Below, piece after piece: positions 25,174-35,779 of a stretch of 64,000 nucleotides of DNA (position 1 is the stretch's first letter; each line of letters opens with the position of its first letter). Source of the DNA: Macrotis lagotis (Eukaryota > Chordata > Mammalia > Peramelemorphia > Peramelidae); contig NC_133666.1 in the NCBI RefSeq assembly GCF_037893015.1, positions 2,261,467-2,325,466 of the forward strand, read 5' to 3'. A program made the translations under genes and the position numbers. The notes beneath the pieces are model-generated. The model ran no database searches. It worked only from the letters and a program-made list of their open reading frames with translations, and was not told the DNA's origin.

Positions 25174-25327
25174 AAAGGGACAGTTAGGTGGCGCTACAGT
25201 GGATAGAGCACCGGCCCTGGAGTCAGGAGGACCTGAGTTCAAAGCCAGCCTCATAGGTTTAATAATTATCTAGTAGTGTGACCTTGGGTCAGTCACTTAA
25301 CCCCATTACCTTGCCAAAAGAAAAGAG
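25174..25327 (+). mobile_element. WSINE1-type SINE in L1
   Basis: Full copy; flanking CAATTAT at 25167-25173 and 25328-25334. Confidence 0.85.
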
Positions 25328-25678
25328 CAATTATGAGATTGTAAAGTCAAGAGAAGATAACTATATTGATGAATTGTTAATGGAGTTGTGAATTGGTCCA
25401 ACTAGTCTGGGAAGGAATAACTCCAAAAGTCCCTTAGTCTTGGAGCCAGTAAAACCACTACTAGTCATATACTCTAAAGAGGTCGAAGACAAAGGAAATT
25501 AACCCAAATGTACAAAAATATCCATCATAGCACTTTTTGTGGTAACAAAGACCTACAAATTGGTTGATCGTGTGCTGGGGAATGGCTGAACACACCGTGA
25601 TATACAGATGTAATCCGATATTATTGAAACTTAAGAAATGACAAAAGTGATGATTTCAGAGTATCTTGGGAAACAGTA

Positions 25679-25840
25679 GCTGAGGGGCAGCTAAGTGGCA
25701 CAGTGGATAGAGCACCGGCCCTGGAGTCAGGAGGACCTGAGTTCAATTCTGGCTTCAGACACTTAATAATTATCTAGCTGTGTGGTCTTGGGCAAGCCAC
25801 TTAACCCCACTGCCTTGCAACAAAAACAAAAAAAAGAAAA
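25679..25840 (+). mobile_element. WSINE1-type SINE in L1
   Basis: Full copy with A-rich tail; flanking GAAACAGTA at 25670-25678 and 25841-25849. Confidence 0.88.
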
Positions 25841-26376
25841 GAAACAGTAACAGAGTCAGAGGAAAGTGAGCAGAAGCAGAATCATTTCTATATGGAGGAC
25901 AATATTGATAAGGAAATTATATTCAAAGGACTTATTAAATCTGATCAATGCAGTGACCAATCACATCTCCAGAAAACTGAAGGGGAATCAGAGAGAGGAT
26001 GGACTCAAAGAGACATGCTTTGAGTCCACAGTCACTGGCACATTTATTTTGCTTCACTCTAATAATTGTCAAAAGGATTTTTTCCCTGTTTCTCTCAGCT
26101 TTTAATGGGTAGAGTCAGAATGAGAAGGAATTGGAAAGTAATGATGCTTCCCACCCTCCAAAATAAAAAAAAATAGATACATTGGGACTTTTTTACTGCA
26201 TTAAACAGACCAGAAGAGTGTGCAGACCAACAAGACAAGTTGGAGAGTAATGTGCAGAATGAATCACATGTTTAAAAAACCAAAGCAGTGAGTGAGGTGA
26301 AATGGATAGTCTTGGCTTCATGGAGAATCATCTTTCTGTGTCTTTTTGTGTGTATTGCAATGCCCTTTGTTTTTTG

Positions 26377-26538
26377 TTTGTTTTGTTTTTTAGGTTTTTG
26401 CAAGGCAAATGGGGTTAAGTGACTTGCCCAAGACACACAGCTAGGCAATTAATTATTAAGTGTCTGAGACCAGACTTGAACCCAGGTACTCCTGACTCCA
26501 GGGCTGGTGCTTTATTCACTGCGCCACCTAGCCGCCCC
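26377..26538 (-). mobile_element. WSINE1-type SINE, antisense, perfect 16-bp target duplication
   Basis: Flanked by TGCCCTTTGTTTTTTG at 26361-26376 and 26539-26554; the body is close to consensus, so it is relatively young. Confidence 0.92.
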
Positions 26539-26877
26539 TGCCCTTTGTTTTTTGATGGAAAAACAGAGGGAAAACAAAGTATTTTATAAATGAGCCCTCC
26601 AGTCCCTCCAGGTCTTGGGCAATGACTTCAATTATCGGTGGGTCTAAAAACTCCATCATGTTATGATCAATCTGGTAATGAAGATGCCATTCTATGTTTA
26701 CTTTTAGGGAGGCTGAGATTGAGAGCTCTATCCCTGGAAGGGCCCCCTCAAAGCTTGCCTAACCTAGGAACCTGGGTTCTACCAGGCTCCCCTTCAAGCC
26801 ATCTGGAAGCTTTCCTTTGGAGTAAGCCTTAGTGGAGGATGGTTATATTAACCTACTCTAAATAACCTGCTAAATTG

Positions 26878-27195
26878 CTAGGGTATCTGGGTGATGCAGT
26901 GGATAGAGCACTGGCTTTGGAGTAGGAGGACCTGAGCTCGAATGCAGGTTCAGACAGTTTGCCATTTACTAGCCGTGTGACCTTGAGCAAGTCACTTCAC
27001 CCTGATTGCCTTGCATCCAGGGCCATCTCCAGTTGTCCTCATTCCTATGTGATCCCTGGACCCAGATGGCTCTGGAGGAGAAAGCGAGGCTAGTGACTTT
27101 GGACAGCACCCCCTCACTCCAATCCATGCTTATCATGGCATCACCTCCCTGATGTCGGTCTTCCTCAAGAACAAAGGATAAATATTATCATCACC
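26878..27195 (+). mobile_element. Long-tailed tRNA-headed SINE, sense
   Basis: SINE head (GATGCAGTGGATAGAGCACT) then CCTGATTGCCTTGCATCCAG, GGACCCAGATGGCTCTGGAG, and end CTCAAGAACAAAGGATAA. It shares this tail with 1410-1718 and 35510-35779. Confidence 0.7.
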
Positions 27196-27224
27196 ATCAT
27201 CATCTTCAGAGCCAACTTCCTAAG

Positions 27225-27400
27225 ATTCATCAGCTTCAGAAATGGAAGGGACCTTGGAGGTCAACTGGTTCAACTTACAGATGAGGAAACTAAGGCATAA
27301 ATGAAGCAATTTGATCAAGGTCACCCAAGTAACTAAGTGACAGAGCTGGGATGGAAACCAAGGTTTCCTAATTTCAGATCCAAGATTCTTTTTCTTTGCT
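27225..27400 (-). mobile_element. THER1/MIR-like SINE, antisense
   Basis: GGAAGGGACCTTGGAGGTCA, ACAGATGAGGAAACTAAGGC, AAGGTCACCCAAGTAACTAAG, GCTGGGATGGAAACC in typical order. Confidence 0.6.
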
Positions 27401-27508
27401 TCCCCCAATTGTTTTTCTTTTTAAAAGCTGTAACCTTGACAAACACCAACAGATATGTATACTTCCGTATCCAAAGAATAGAAAAAGAGGATTATAATCT
27501 CCTTATTT

Positions 27509-27661
27509 GGGGGCAGCTCAGTGGCACAGTGGAGAGAGCATCAGCCCTGGAGTCAGGAAGACCTGAGTTCAAATCCAGCCTCAGATCCTTCAATAATTAC
27601 ATAGCTATGTGACCTTGGGCAAGTCACTTAACTCCATTGCCTTTCAAAAAAAAAAAACAAA
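27509..27661 (+). mobile_element. WSINE1-type SINE
   Basis: GGGGGCAGCTCAGTGGCACAG to CTTAACTCCATTGCC and an A11 tail. Confidence 0.88.
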
Positions 27662-27949
27662 AATCAATCTTATTTTCTCGATTGTCCTCCAGAGATAGTC
27701 ACTGCAAAGTTGTTTTTTTCCTTAAATGTTGTTTTCCTTTTGTAACTTGGGGTTCCAGACTTAGGAGAGGCAGAGAGAGGCTCCCTCTGGTTTTCAGCTT
27801 TGATAGGGGACACTTGCAGTTCTATATTCTTTTCAGAGAAAGATCCTTAAGTGGACAGAAAGACTTCAGGACAAAGTTGACATGGAGAGGAGCTGGCGCC
27901 TCTGTCATGTCCCTATCCTCAGCCTCCTACACTAAAGACTGGGGGATTT

Positions 27950-28260
27950 CCCTTTGGGTGAAAACTGTCTTGGTTGAGCTAAGCTAGCTGACTCCCATTG
28001 GGAGAGCTCATTGACTCTATTGTCTGGCATGTCTTCCCTTCTGGATACTTTGCTCACTTCATCGTCTTTGATAACTGGGTTGATTTGCAATTTAGTTCCT
28101 GTGGTTTTTCATGGAACTGCCATTTGGTAGAAAGGGAATTCAACCTTGGATATCTATGTTGGACCATGTACTCTATCTAAGGAGAACAGAATGGCCAGTC
28201 TCTGTCTCCGATCTCCTGGCGGGAGTCAGTCTCCCTTGGAGAAAGAAGGATGGGCAGGAG
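27950..28260 (+). repeat. Unclassified dispersed repeat, copy 2
   Basis: Related to 4440-5100; see that entry for the shared blocks. Confidence 0.4.
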
Positions 28261-29474
28261 AGACTCTAGGGATATTTCTTCATGGGTCTCTAGGAGCCAC
28301 ATGTTGGCAGGCCCATGGAGATGCCAGCAATGCCTGGGCAACACACACCACCATGTATGGCTGCCCCATTTCTAGGAGAAGCCCTTTAATAAGTAAGTAA
28401 CCCGAAGTTACCTTTGGCCCAAGAGGCCAGAAGAGTGGGCTTTGCAAGAAAAGTGACCAAGACCCCAGGAAGAGGCTTGGCCAAGTCCTCCCAAAAGGTT
28501 GAGGGCTTCTTTCGACATTCTACAAGCCAGTGACTGAGGATGAGGAGGGGAGTTTACTTCCACCGAAGGTATTTCCTTTGCACCAGGCTACTGAAATGGA
28601 CATGGCAAGTGGGGCCTGGCTCTCTCCTGAAGCCTTTTGAGTGGGTTCTCAAGGGTAGAGTCACAAGAGAGCTTGGTGACAGGGGTACAGGATTAATTGG
28701 AAGGGCTGCCCCTTGTGGTACCTCCCCCTAGCATTTCTTCAGCTATGGCAATAGGTGGGTGGCCCTCGTGGCTGGAGGACTGGCAGGGCAGCCAGGAAGA
28801 CCTAGGTCTATCTAGCAGGACTTCTCTCTAGGAGGGGCTGGACCTGTGTTGGCCTGCCTTGGTGGAAACTCTTTCCTTAGAGCAGAGGTTGGTTCCTTGT
28901 AAATCTATTCCAAAATGGTTTAGAAATCTCCTTCTGAGGCACAATGGTCCATATGTTCTTAAGCGGAGAAGATGACTTTGAGACAGGACTCTGGCCCTCT
29001 GGGTTCCAGACTCTACTGGATCTCTCTGCCCACCCAACCTACTGATCCCTCTTAGGGAAGGCCCAGGACAAGTTCTAGAACTCTCTTCTTTTCCTGCAGA
29101 TAAACATTCCTCCCCCTAGACCTATCCCCTCTTTTACCTTGGAGGCTGGTTTTTGAAACCAAGTGCTCCATTTCCATTTCATGCTATCCAAAGTCATCTG
29201 GTAAGGCCCTGACTCTATTTGACTAAACATCTCTGCCTTTGGAACTCCTGGAGGCCCGCACTGAGAGACACAACCTTTCCAAAGGGCGGACAGCTGGGCC
29301 CTCTCTGCTTGTCACTGTCCCCAAGGCCCCCTCCTCTCCTTCTCTCTGTCCTTCCATCCACTGGCTCCTGCCTTGGGACCCCCCCCCCACTCCCTACCCC
29401 CCTACCCACCCCCTTCCCCCCACCCCCACATGCAGTCCACATTCTCCTATGACTCATTCTGTGAAGTGCCTTAC
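28261..29474. other. Region downstream of SMIM9 exon B; last exon not found
   Basis: A third SMIM9 coding exon of about ten codons may lie here. Several AG sites allow short open extensions, but none gives a convincing tail. A C-rich polypyrimidine stretch covers 29320-29440. Confidence 0.4.
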
Positions 29475-29607
29475 GTGAAGCAGCAGAGAAAGGTTAGGAT
29501 TGCACAGGAAAGCACAAAACCCAAGAAAATTGTGCGGGGAAAGAGTTCCAGGACCTTGGTCCACAGTTCAGTCAGGTAGACCACCACCTGGGAGTTTCGA
29601 AGGCGTC
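29475..29607 (-). CDS. SMIM9: SMIM9 exon B: transmembrane segment
   Basis: 133 bp, phase 1 to phase 2. It encodes RLRNSQVVVYLTELWTKVLE then the membrane helix ending LTFLCCF. Pyrimidine tract before the acceptor is CTGTCTCTGTTCTTTG. This is the exon on which the SMIM9 identification rests. Confidence 0.75.
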
Positions 29608-30186
29608 CTGCAAAGAACAGAGACAGGATTGAGGGCAGCAGAGTTGGGGGCAGGCCCGGGAGAGCAGCAGGGGGAGGCCAAGAGGAGGAGGCCAGAGGGG
29701 TCAGGGCAGCAGGGGGAGGTTAGGAGAGGGAAGGCTGCCGTTTGGAGAGTAAGGGGACTCAGACCAGTTATGGAGCTATGTTTTCTGTTTTTTCTTGCTG
29801 GAAGCAAGGAAAAACCCCTCCACAGCCTTAGCACAGATTCTTCTTTCCCATGACTAAGGTGGAAAGATGTTAACCCCCCTGTGCACATACAGTTGGGAGG
29901 GGGGAAGGAAGAGAGAGGGTAGCAAAATGAAGAACTCATCAACTTGCAACTGGATGAATGTTCAAAATGAGCTTTGCCTGTATTGGGGTGGGGGTAGGGG
30001 GATGAAACAATAAAGAAAAAAAAGAGAGGGCAGGGCAAAGAGGGCAGGGCAGACTCAGGGAGAGAAAGAGAAACAGAAAAATATATACCAACCAAAACAG
30101 AGACAGCAATAAGGACACGGTAACAGAAACAGAAACTAAGTCACAGTGTTAGAGACACAAGAGAGGGAGAGGAATCGGAAGAAAGG

Positions 30187-30238
<52 letters not shown>

Positions 30239-30735
30239 CAGACACAAAGATGGAGCAACAGAGGCAGAGAGACAGAGACACAGAGAAAGTGAGATCAAGA
30301 TACAGAGCTGGAGAGAGAAACAGAGACAGAGTGAGATGGAGACAGAGAGAGGGAGAATTGCTGTGAGAGATGTGGTGGACAATGTGCTTGTCAGTACAGC
30401 AAGATCCTCTGGGTCCTTCCATGGCCAGCACAAGTCCCATTACTTAACAGAAGCCCTCCCCATCTCTCTGATGCCAACGCTCTCTCCCAAACTTGAAGGA
30501 AACAAGTGCTCCAAGTCCTAGGGCTGTCTTCTGAGGGTCCCCCGATCTCTTCCTCCAGTGAGGCAGGCATAGGGCTCCCCATGAGGAGGAAGTAGAACCT
30601 ACCAGAGAGATCTCCGACCTGGGAGCCCTTCTGATCTTGGAAGTCAGCTCTCTGGTGCCCCCAAGTGGTCCTTTGCAGAAATCGGGTTCCTAAGACCAGG
30701 ATTAGAAAACTCAGAGACCCCCAGAAAATGGTCAT
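29475..30735 (-). CDS. SMIM9: Small integral membrane protein 9 (two of probably three coding exons)
   Basis: Exon A (30603-30735, 133 bp) starts with ATG and a signal-like hydrophobic stretch (IFWGSLSFLILVLG), then a charged polar region ending VGDLSG, with donor GTAGGT. Exon B (29475-29607, 133 bp), acceptor TTTGCAG, continues in phase 1 with a membrane segment (FPRTIFLGFVLSCAILTFLCCF) and donor GTAAGG. Recalled human SMIM9 (99 residues) has the same plan: signal peptide, short polar region, LW-x-K-like stretch and a membrane helix ending LCCFT. The join LW...P...F.L...L.CCFT aligns without gaps. The location between MPP1 and F8 also fits. A short third exon (human tail of about eight residues) was not found; reading on without splicing would give Thr then TAA. 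The function of the protein is unknown. Confidence 0.75.
30190..30236 (+). repeat. (AG)n microsatellite in SMIM9 intron, flanked by impure GAGACA repeats
   Basis: About 23 AG units, extended to roughly 30360 by GAGACAGAG variants, all purine-rich on the plus strand. Confidence 0.9.
30603..30735 (-). CDS. SMIM9: SMIM9 exon A: start codon and signal-like segment
   Basis: 133 bp, ending in phase 1 at donor CTG/GTAGGT. An internal acceptor-like site (TTTTCTAATCCTGGTCTTAG, exon would start at 30689) could turn the last 87 bp into an internal exon with phase 1 at both ends, so the same DNA may serve either as a first exon or as an internal exon. Confidence 0.65.
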
Positions 30736-31321
30736 TGGAAGTCATGGGACTCTATGGTGACAGTGAGCATGGAAGTGTGTGGGGGAAGGGCTGCCTTGGG
30801 GAAGTGTGTGGGAGGAATCCAGAGCTGCCTTAAGAGAATTGCTCCCTATGGTTGGGGCATGTAAATACTCTCTTCTCCTAAAGCATCCCCTGAGACTCTG
30901 GCTGAGCTTGTCAGGCCCCTGGTGGGGTCACGAATCTGTTTTGGAGCCATTGATTTTGAAAGATTCCTAATGCTCAGACCCATACTTACTCAGTTTCCAG
31001 ATCTTTCCCGAGACAAGATGATGCCAGTGTCTCTATAGCAGGCTCTGGAGACCTGAACTGGGAGACTTATGTGTTTCTAAGGTGTCCCAATAGGAGGCCT
31101 GAGGTTTGCCTACTTTGCCCTTCTCTGGGGTATGCTTCCACTGGGGGGAGGCCCAGATGTGTCAGCAGTGACCCCCTCAGTGCCATTTTAGGGGTTCCCA
31201 CCTCTCATTCCGCTTAGAGGCCTTCACACAGCTCTTGGACAACCACAGACCCAAGATGTATCTGTACAAACACCAAGCACAGAGTTGGAGGAGCAGAAAT
31301 CAGCCTTTCGAAGAGACCAGG

Positions 31322-31520
31322 TATAGAGAGACTTGGGACCTACAGTCAGGAAGATCTGAGTTCAAATCCATCCTCAGCTATTTACTAGCTCTATAATTCT
31401 CGGCAAGTCATGGAACCTCTATGTACCTCCATTTTCTTATCTATACATGGTGAAAATCACCCCAGCATCTACCTCCCAGTGTTGGTGTGAGGATCAAAGG
31501 AGATAAGCTTTGGTGGGCCC
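31322..31520 (+). mobile_element. MIR-type SINE
   Basis: GAGTTCAAATCCATCCTCAG, TTTACTAGCTCTATAATTC, CATTTTCTTATCTATACATGG, CCCAGTGTTGGTGTGAGGATCAAAGG follow the MIR order. Confidence 0.65.
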
Positions 31521-31644
31521 TGGGCCACAGTAGCTGCCATCCTGACCATGACCCCCTGTGTCACGACTGACCCAATCCACCAGATCATCCTTTATTTGAA
31601 ATGCAAGAAAGCAAAACCAGTGAATGTATGGAGGAATTAGCGGG

Positions 31645-31690
31645 GGCCGCCATCTTCTGAGATGAACCGCGACCTGCCGTCGCCATCTTG
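31645..31690 (-). promoter_or_regulatory. Two YY1-type motifs in a small CpG-rich patch
   Basis: The minus strand reads AAGATGGCGGCC at 31657-31646 and CAAGATGGCGAC at 31690-31679, both close to the YY1 consensus, 33 bp apart in a locally CpG-rich stretch. They lie just downstream of the exon at 31710-31990 and about 0.9 kb upstream of SMIM9 exon A, so they could mark a promoter. Marsupial L1 5' ends carry similar words, which is the alternative. Confidence 0.35.
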
Positions 31691-31709
31691 CCCTAAACTA
31701 GAGACTCAC

Positions 31710-31990
31710 TCAGGAAGTCTTGGCCAGAATTCTGCTCACTGTTAGAGGCATAATCGACATTGGTGGCCAGCAGTTGTCTCAGGAATGACTTCTGAACTCC
31801 CTTCTCTTTAGCACGTGAGGCGAAGCCAGTTGGGTATGAATAGACACCCATCTCCAGGTAGAGGTAGCAGGATATGAAAAAGGCAAGGCACAAGAGCAGC
31901 AGGGTGCTATTGAACAGAGACTTCCACATGCTTCAGCTCCTGTCTTAGGCCCAGTTTCTTCTCAACTTAGGCACAGGCTGTTCTGTCAGT
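31710..31990 (-). CDS. Unrecognised coding exon with N-terminal membrane anchor, possible alternative SMIM9 first coding exon
   Basis: On the minus strand a good acceptor (CTCTCTTTCCAG) opens the exon at 31990. An in-frame TGA two codons before the ATG at 31929 fixes the start, which has A at -3. The 73 codons encode a type II-like anchor (STLLLLCLAFFISCYLYLEMG) followed by a polar chain (KEKGVQKSFLRQLL, NSEQNSGQDFL). The donor is near-ideal (CTGA/GTGAGT), leaving phase 1. Both the 30689 acceptor and exon B at 29607 accept phase 1, so either join stays open. I recognise no homologue. It could be a marsupial extra exon of SMIM9, a separate gene or a non-coding transcript. Confidence 0.45.
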
Positions 31991-32009
31991 CTGGAAAGAG
32001 AGGAGGGGT

Positions 32010-32382
32010 GGATAACAGGAATGTGGGGGTGATGATCAAACTTAATGGAATTGCTCATTCCATCAGAGCAACAACCAGGGACAGTTTGGGACTGTCTGAG
32101 ATGGAGAATACCGTCTGTATCCAGAGAAAGAACTGTGGAGTTTGAACAAAGACCAAGAACTATTATCTTTAATTAAAAAAAAATTACCTTGTGTATTATA
32201 TAATGTTGGTATCTGTTATATTTTATTACTTCCTCAATGATAAGTTTTTTTCTCTCAACACATTCAAATTGGATCAATGTATACCATGGAAACAATGGAA
32301 AGACTACCAGACTGCCTTCTCTGGGGGGTAGGGGGGGAGGGAAGGGGGGGAGAAATTGCAAAATTCAAAAAAAATTTAAAAA
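32010..32382 (+). mobile_element. L1 3' end, sense
   Basis: GCTCATTCCATCAGAGCAACAACCAGG, TGTATCCAGAGAAAGAACTG, CCATGGAAACAATGGAAAGAC, then a G-rich stretch and an A-rich end. It pairs head-on with the L1 at 33125-34876. Confidence 0.75.
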
Positions 32383-32389
32383 AGAGAGA

Positions 32390-33120
32390 ATGGATGCAGA
32401 AGATTCCTCCTTAACTCCCTTCAAAATCCCCCAAAAGCAAGAAAAGAGGCCCCTTAGGTGGCAGATAGAGAAACTGAGGTTTAGGGAAGGGGAGACTTGG
32501 GTCATATTTCCCCACCAACCAATTTCTCTGACTGTGTGTGTCTGTATTGGCAGCTCTGGCATTTGAGGTGGGTCTAAAGACTTTCCTGAATGGTGCCACT
32601 CTGTGGTGGCTTGTGTACCCCTAGGCAAGTCACTGCCCCCCACCCACCCACAGGCTTTGAGGCTGGGTGGGCAGTTGGGTACCCTTTCTTGTCCCTCCCC
32701 CATCCTGAAGGCGATGGCACTCACCACAGCAGTGACTGGTAACCAGGCTAGCTCCTCCCCAAGGCAAAGTTGGACCGTGGTCTTCCCCTGCCCCCAGATC
32801 CTGTCCACCTCTGGCTCCAGTCTGCCCTTGGGCTTCAAAGTCCCGGGTTTAAATACAGGGAGCCAACCACTGTGACCTCTCTGGCTGTCACCAAACATTC
32901 CCCGGTTACTCTGACGAAGGAAGCTGGACAAGACCACCACCCAGCTAGGGGAGGCTAGTCTCCCTTGACCAGTGCCTTACAATCCTTTTGAGACTTCCCT
33001 CTCCCTCCAACACCCTCTTTCTTCCTAAGGCCACCCTCCAATAGTTATTGCAGGACACAGTGGCTGGGCTCTTCCCCCTGGCCTTCAAGCCCCACAAAGC
33101 CCACCACTTCTCCCCCCCAC
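32390..33120. other. Unique stretch between two L1 ends; no gene recognised
   Basis: A 191-codon minus-strand frame at 32365-32940 has no recognisable motif or splice context and starts inside L1-flanking sequence; not called. Confidence 0.4.
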
Positions 33121-33124
33121 ACAC

Positions 33125-34876
33125 AGAAAGCAATCTGTTAGTCTTTACATTGTTTCCATGGTATACATTGATCCAAATTGAGTGTGATGAGAGAGAAATC
33201 ATATCCTTAAGGAAAGAAAATAAAGTATAAGAGAGCAAGATCAGACAATAAGATATCAGGTTTTCTTTCTAAATTAGAGGGAATAGTCCTTGGTCTTTGT
33301 TCAAACTCCACAGTTCTTTCTCCGGATACAAATGGGATTAAATGGGATTCTCCATTGCAGATAGCCCCAAATTGTCCCTGATTGTTGCACTGATGGAATA
33401 AGCAAGTCCATCAAGGTTGATCATTGCCCCCATGTTGCTGTTAGAGTGTACAAGGTACTTCTGGTTCTGCTCGTCTCACTCAGCATCAGTTCATGCAAAT
33501 CCCTCCAGGCTTCCATGAATTCCCCTTCCTCCTGGTTTCTAATAGAACACTAGTGTTCCATGACATACATATACCACAGTTGCTAAGCCATTCCCCAACT
33601 GAAGGACATTTACTTGATTTCCAATTCTTTGCCACCACAAGCAGGGCTGCTATGAATATTTTTGGACAAGTGATGTTTTTACCCTTTTTCATCATCTCTT
33701 CAGCGTATAGACCCAGTAGTGGTATTGCTGGATCATTTTTGTTGCCCTTTGGGTGTAGACTGCTCTCCAGAAAGGTTGGATGCTTTCACAGCTCCATTAA
33801 CAATGTGTTAGTGTCTCAGATTTCCCACAACCCTTCCAACAATGATCATTGTCCTGTCTGGTCATGCTGGCCAGTCTGAAAGGTGTGAGGTGGTACCTCA
33901 GAGATGCTTTAATTTGCATTTCTCTAATAAGTAATGATTTAGAGCAATTTTTCATATGACTATGGATTGCTTTGATCTCCTCATCTGTAAATTGCCTTTG
34001 CATATCCTTTGTTCATTTGTCAATTGGGGAATGGCTTTTTTTTTTTTGAAAATTTGACTCATTTCTCTGTATATGTTAGAAATGAGTCCTTTGTCAGAAA
34101 CATTAGTTGTAAAGATTGTTTCCCAGTTTACTACATTTCTTTTGGTCTTGGTTACAGTGGTTTTGTCTGTGCAAAAGATTTTTAATTTAATGTAATCAAA
34201 CTCATCCAGTTTGTTTTTGTGATGTTCTCCAACTCTTCCTTAGTCATAAACTGCTCCCCTGTCCATAGATCTGACAGGTAAACTACTCCTTGATCTTCTA
34301 ACTTACTTATAGTATTGTTTTTTTATGTCTAAATCCGGTATCCATTTGGATCTTATCTTGGTGTAGAGTGTGAGGTGTTTCTTCCATACCAACTTCTAAT
34401 TTTCCCAGCAATTTTTATCAAAGAGAGAGTTTTTATGCCAAAGGCTGGACTCTTTGGGTTTATCAAACAGCAGATTGCTATAATCATTTCCTGCTATTGT
34501 ACCTAGTCTATTCCACTGGTCCACCACTCTATTTCTTAGCCAATACCAGACAATTTTGATGACTTATGCTTTATAATATAATTTTAGATCTGGTAGAGCT
34601 AAGCCACCTTCTTTTGCCCTCTTTTTTTCATTGAATCCCTGGAAATTCTTGACTTTTTATTTCTCCATGTGAATTTACAACTTTTTCTAACTCATTAAAG
34701 TAATTTTGGGGAATTTTGATTGGTAGGGCACTAAACAAGTAGTTTTAGCTTTGGTAGAATCGTCATTTTGATTATATTAGCTCGACCTATCTATGAGCAG
34801 TTGATGTTTGCCCAGTTATTTTAATCTGATTTGATTTGTGGGAGAAGTGTTTTGTAATTATTTTCAAAAAGTTTCT
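33125..34876 (-). mobile_element. L1 3' half, antisense
   Basis: From the 3' end at 33125 leftwards in the element: 3' UTR words, TCAGCGTATAGACCCAGTAG and GGTATTGCTGGATCATTTTTG, CCTCAGAGATGCTTTAATTTGC, TGTCAATTGGGGAATGGC, and the end of ORF2 up to AATTTTGGGGAATTTTGATTGG. It is 5'-truncated and carries stops. Confidence 0.85.
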
Positions 34877-35509
34877 GAGTCTGCCCACTTAACTCTTAAC
34901 CATGGCAGCAGGAGTGTCCTGAATAGACAAGCAGCCCTGAAGCCAGCCTTGAGAGGATCCTGACTCTCAAGATTGCCAAGCATGCTTCTGTCCTTGACCA
35001 GAATGATGGCCAAGCCCAAGAAATCCTAATTATAATGTGATTAGGCAAGATGGTGATGTCAGGGCAGCCCCTCCTGTGCTTTCTCACATTTCAAATAAAT
35101 GATGATGTCATGGCTGAGCTGCTTCAGTCAGGACATGGCTCTCAGCTCTTAGATGGGGTCCAGAAGGCCATACTCTAGTCTTAGCCCCTAGCAGAGAAGA
35201 TGAAACTGAGGGTCAGAAGGGACCAGCATTCCTGAAGATTGCCCAGGCAGAATGGAAGTGCTTCCTGATTGAGGCAGCCCTAGGGGCTTCGTTCAGGAAG
35301 GATAGCTGCTGGAAGAGTGGTCTTTGTTTGATTTAATTTTCTCCAATGATATGGAAAGATTGTTTACAACAGTCATTTTTGGTAAGCTTTGATCGGGGGA
35401 CACATGGTGTTCCTTCCCTCCTTCCCTCCCCCTCCCCAAGACAGCAAGCCATCGGGTACAGGTTCTACCCATCCAATTCTGTTCAATCTATTGCCATATT
35501 ATGATGAGG

Positions 35510-35779
35510 TTTTATTTTTGAAGAAGACCACATCGGGGAGGTGAGGCCAGAAGCACATGAAGTGGATTGGAGAGTGAGGGGGGCATCCCTTTCCCCTCCA
35601 GAGCCATCTGGGTCCAGGGGCCAGTTATAAATCAGGATGACTGGAGCTGGCCCTGGAGGTGAGAACATCAGGATGAAGGGCCTCTGCAAGCTGACACAAC
35701 TAGTAATTGTCTGAGGCTGGATTTGAATTCTGGTCTTCCTGACTCCAAGGCCAGTGCTTTATCCACTGCGCCACCTATT
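35510..35779 (-). mobile_element. Long-tailed tRNA-headed SINE, antisense
   Basis: Antisense tail (AGAGCCATCTGGGTCCAGGG, ATCAGGATGACTGGAGCTGG) followed by the SINE body and TATCCACTGCGCCACCTA. Confidence 0.7.

Larger units (their letters stand above)
24790..26260 (+). mobile_element. Old L1 3' part carrying two later SINEs
   Basis: Sense L1 words such as AATGCAAATTAATTAATAC, ATCCATCATAGCACTTTTTG, GGGGAATGGCTGAACACACC and GAAAGTGAGCAGAAGCAGAA run on across two SINE insertions (25174-25327 and 25679-25840). Confidence 0.65.

Noticed and set aside
32365..32940. 191-codon minus-strand frame between two L1 ends
   Set aside because: No motif, no homologue recognised and it starts in poorly complex sequence; it could be chance.
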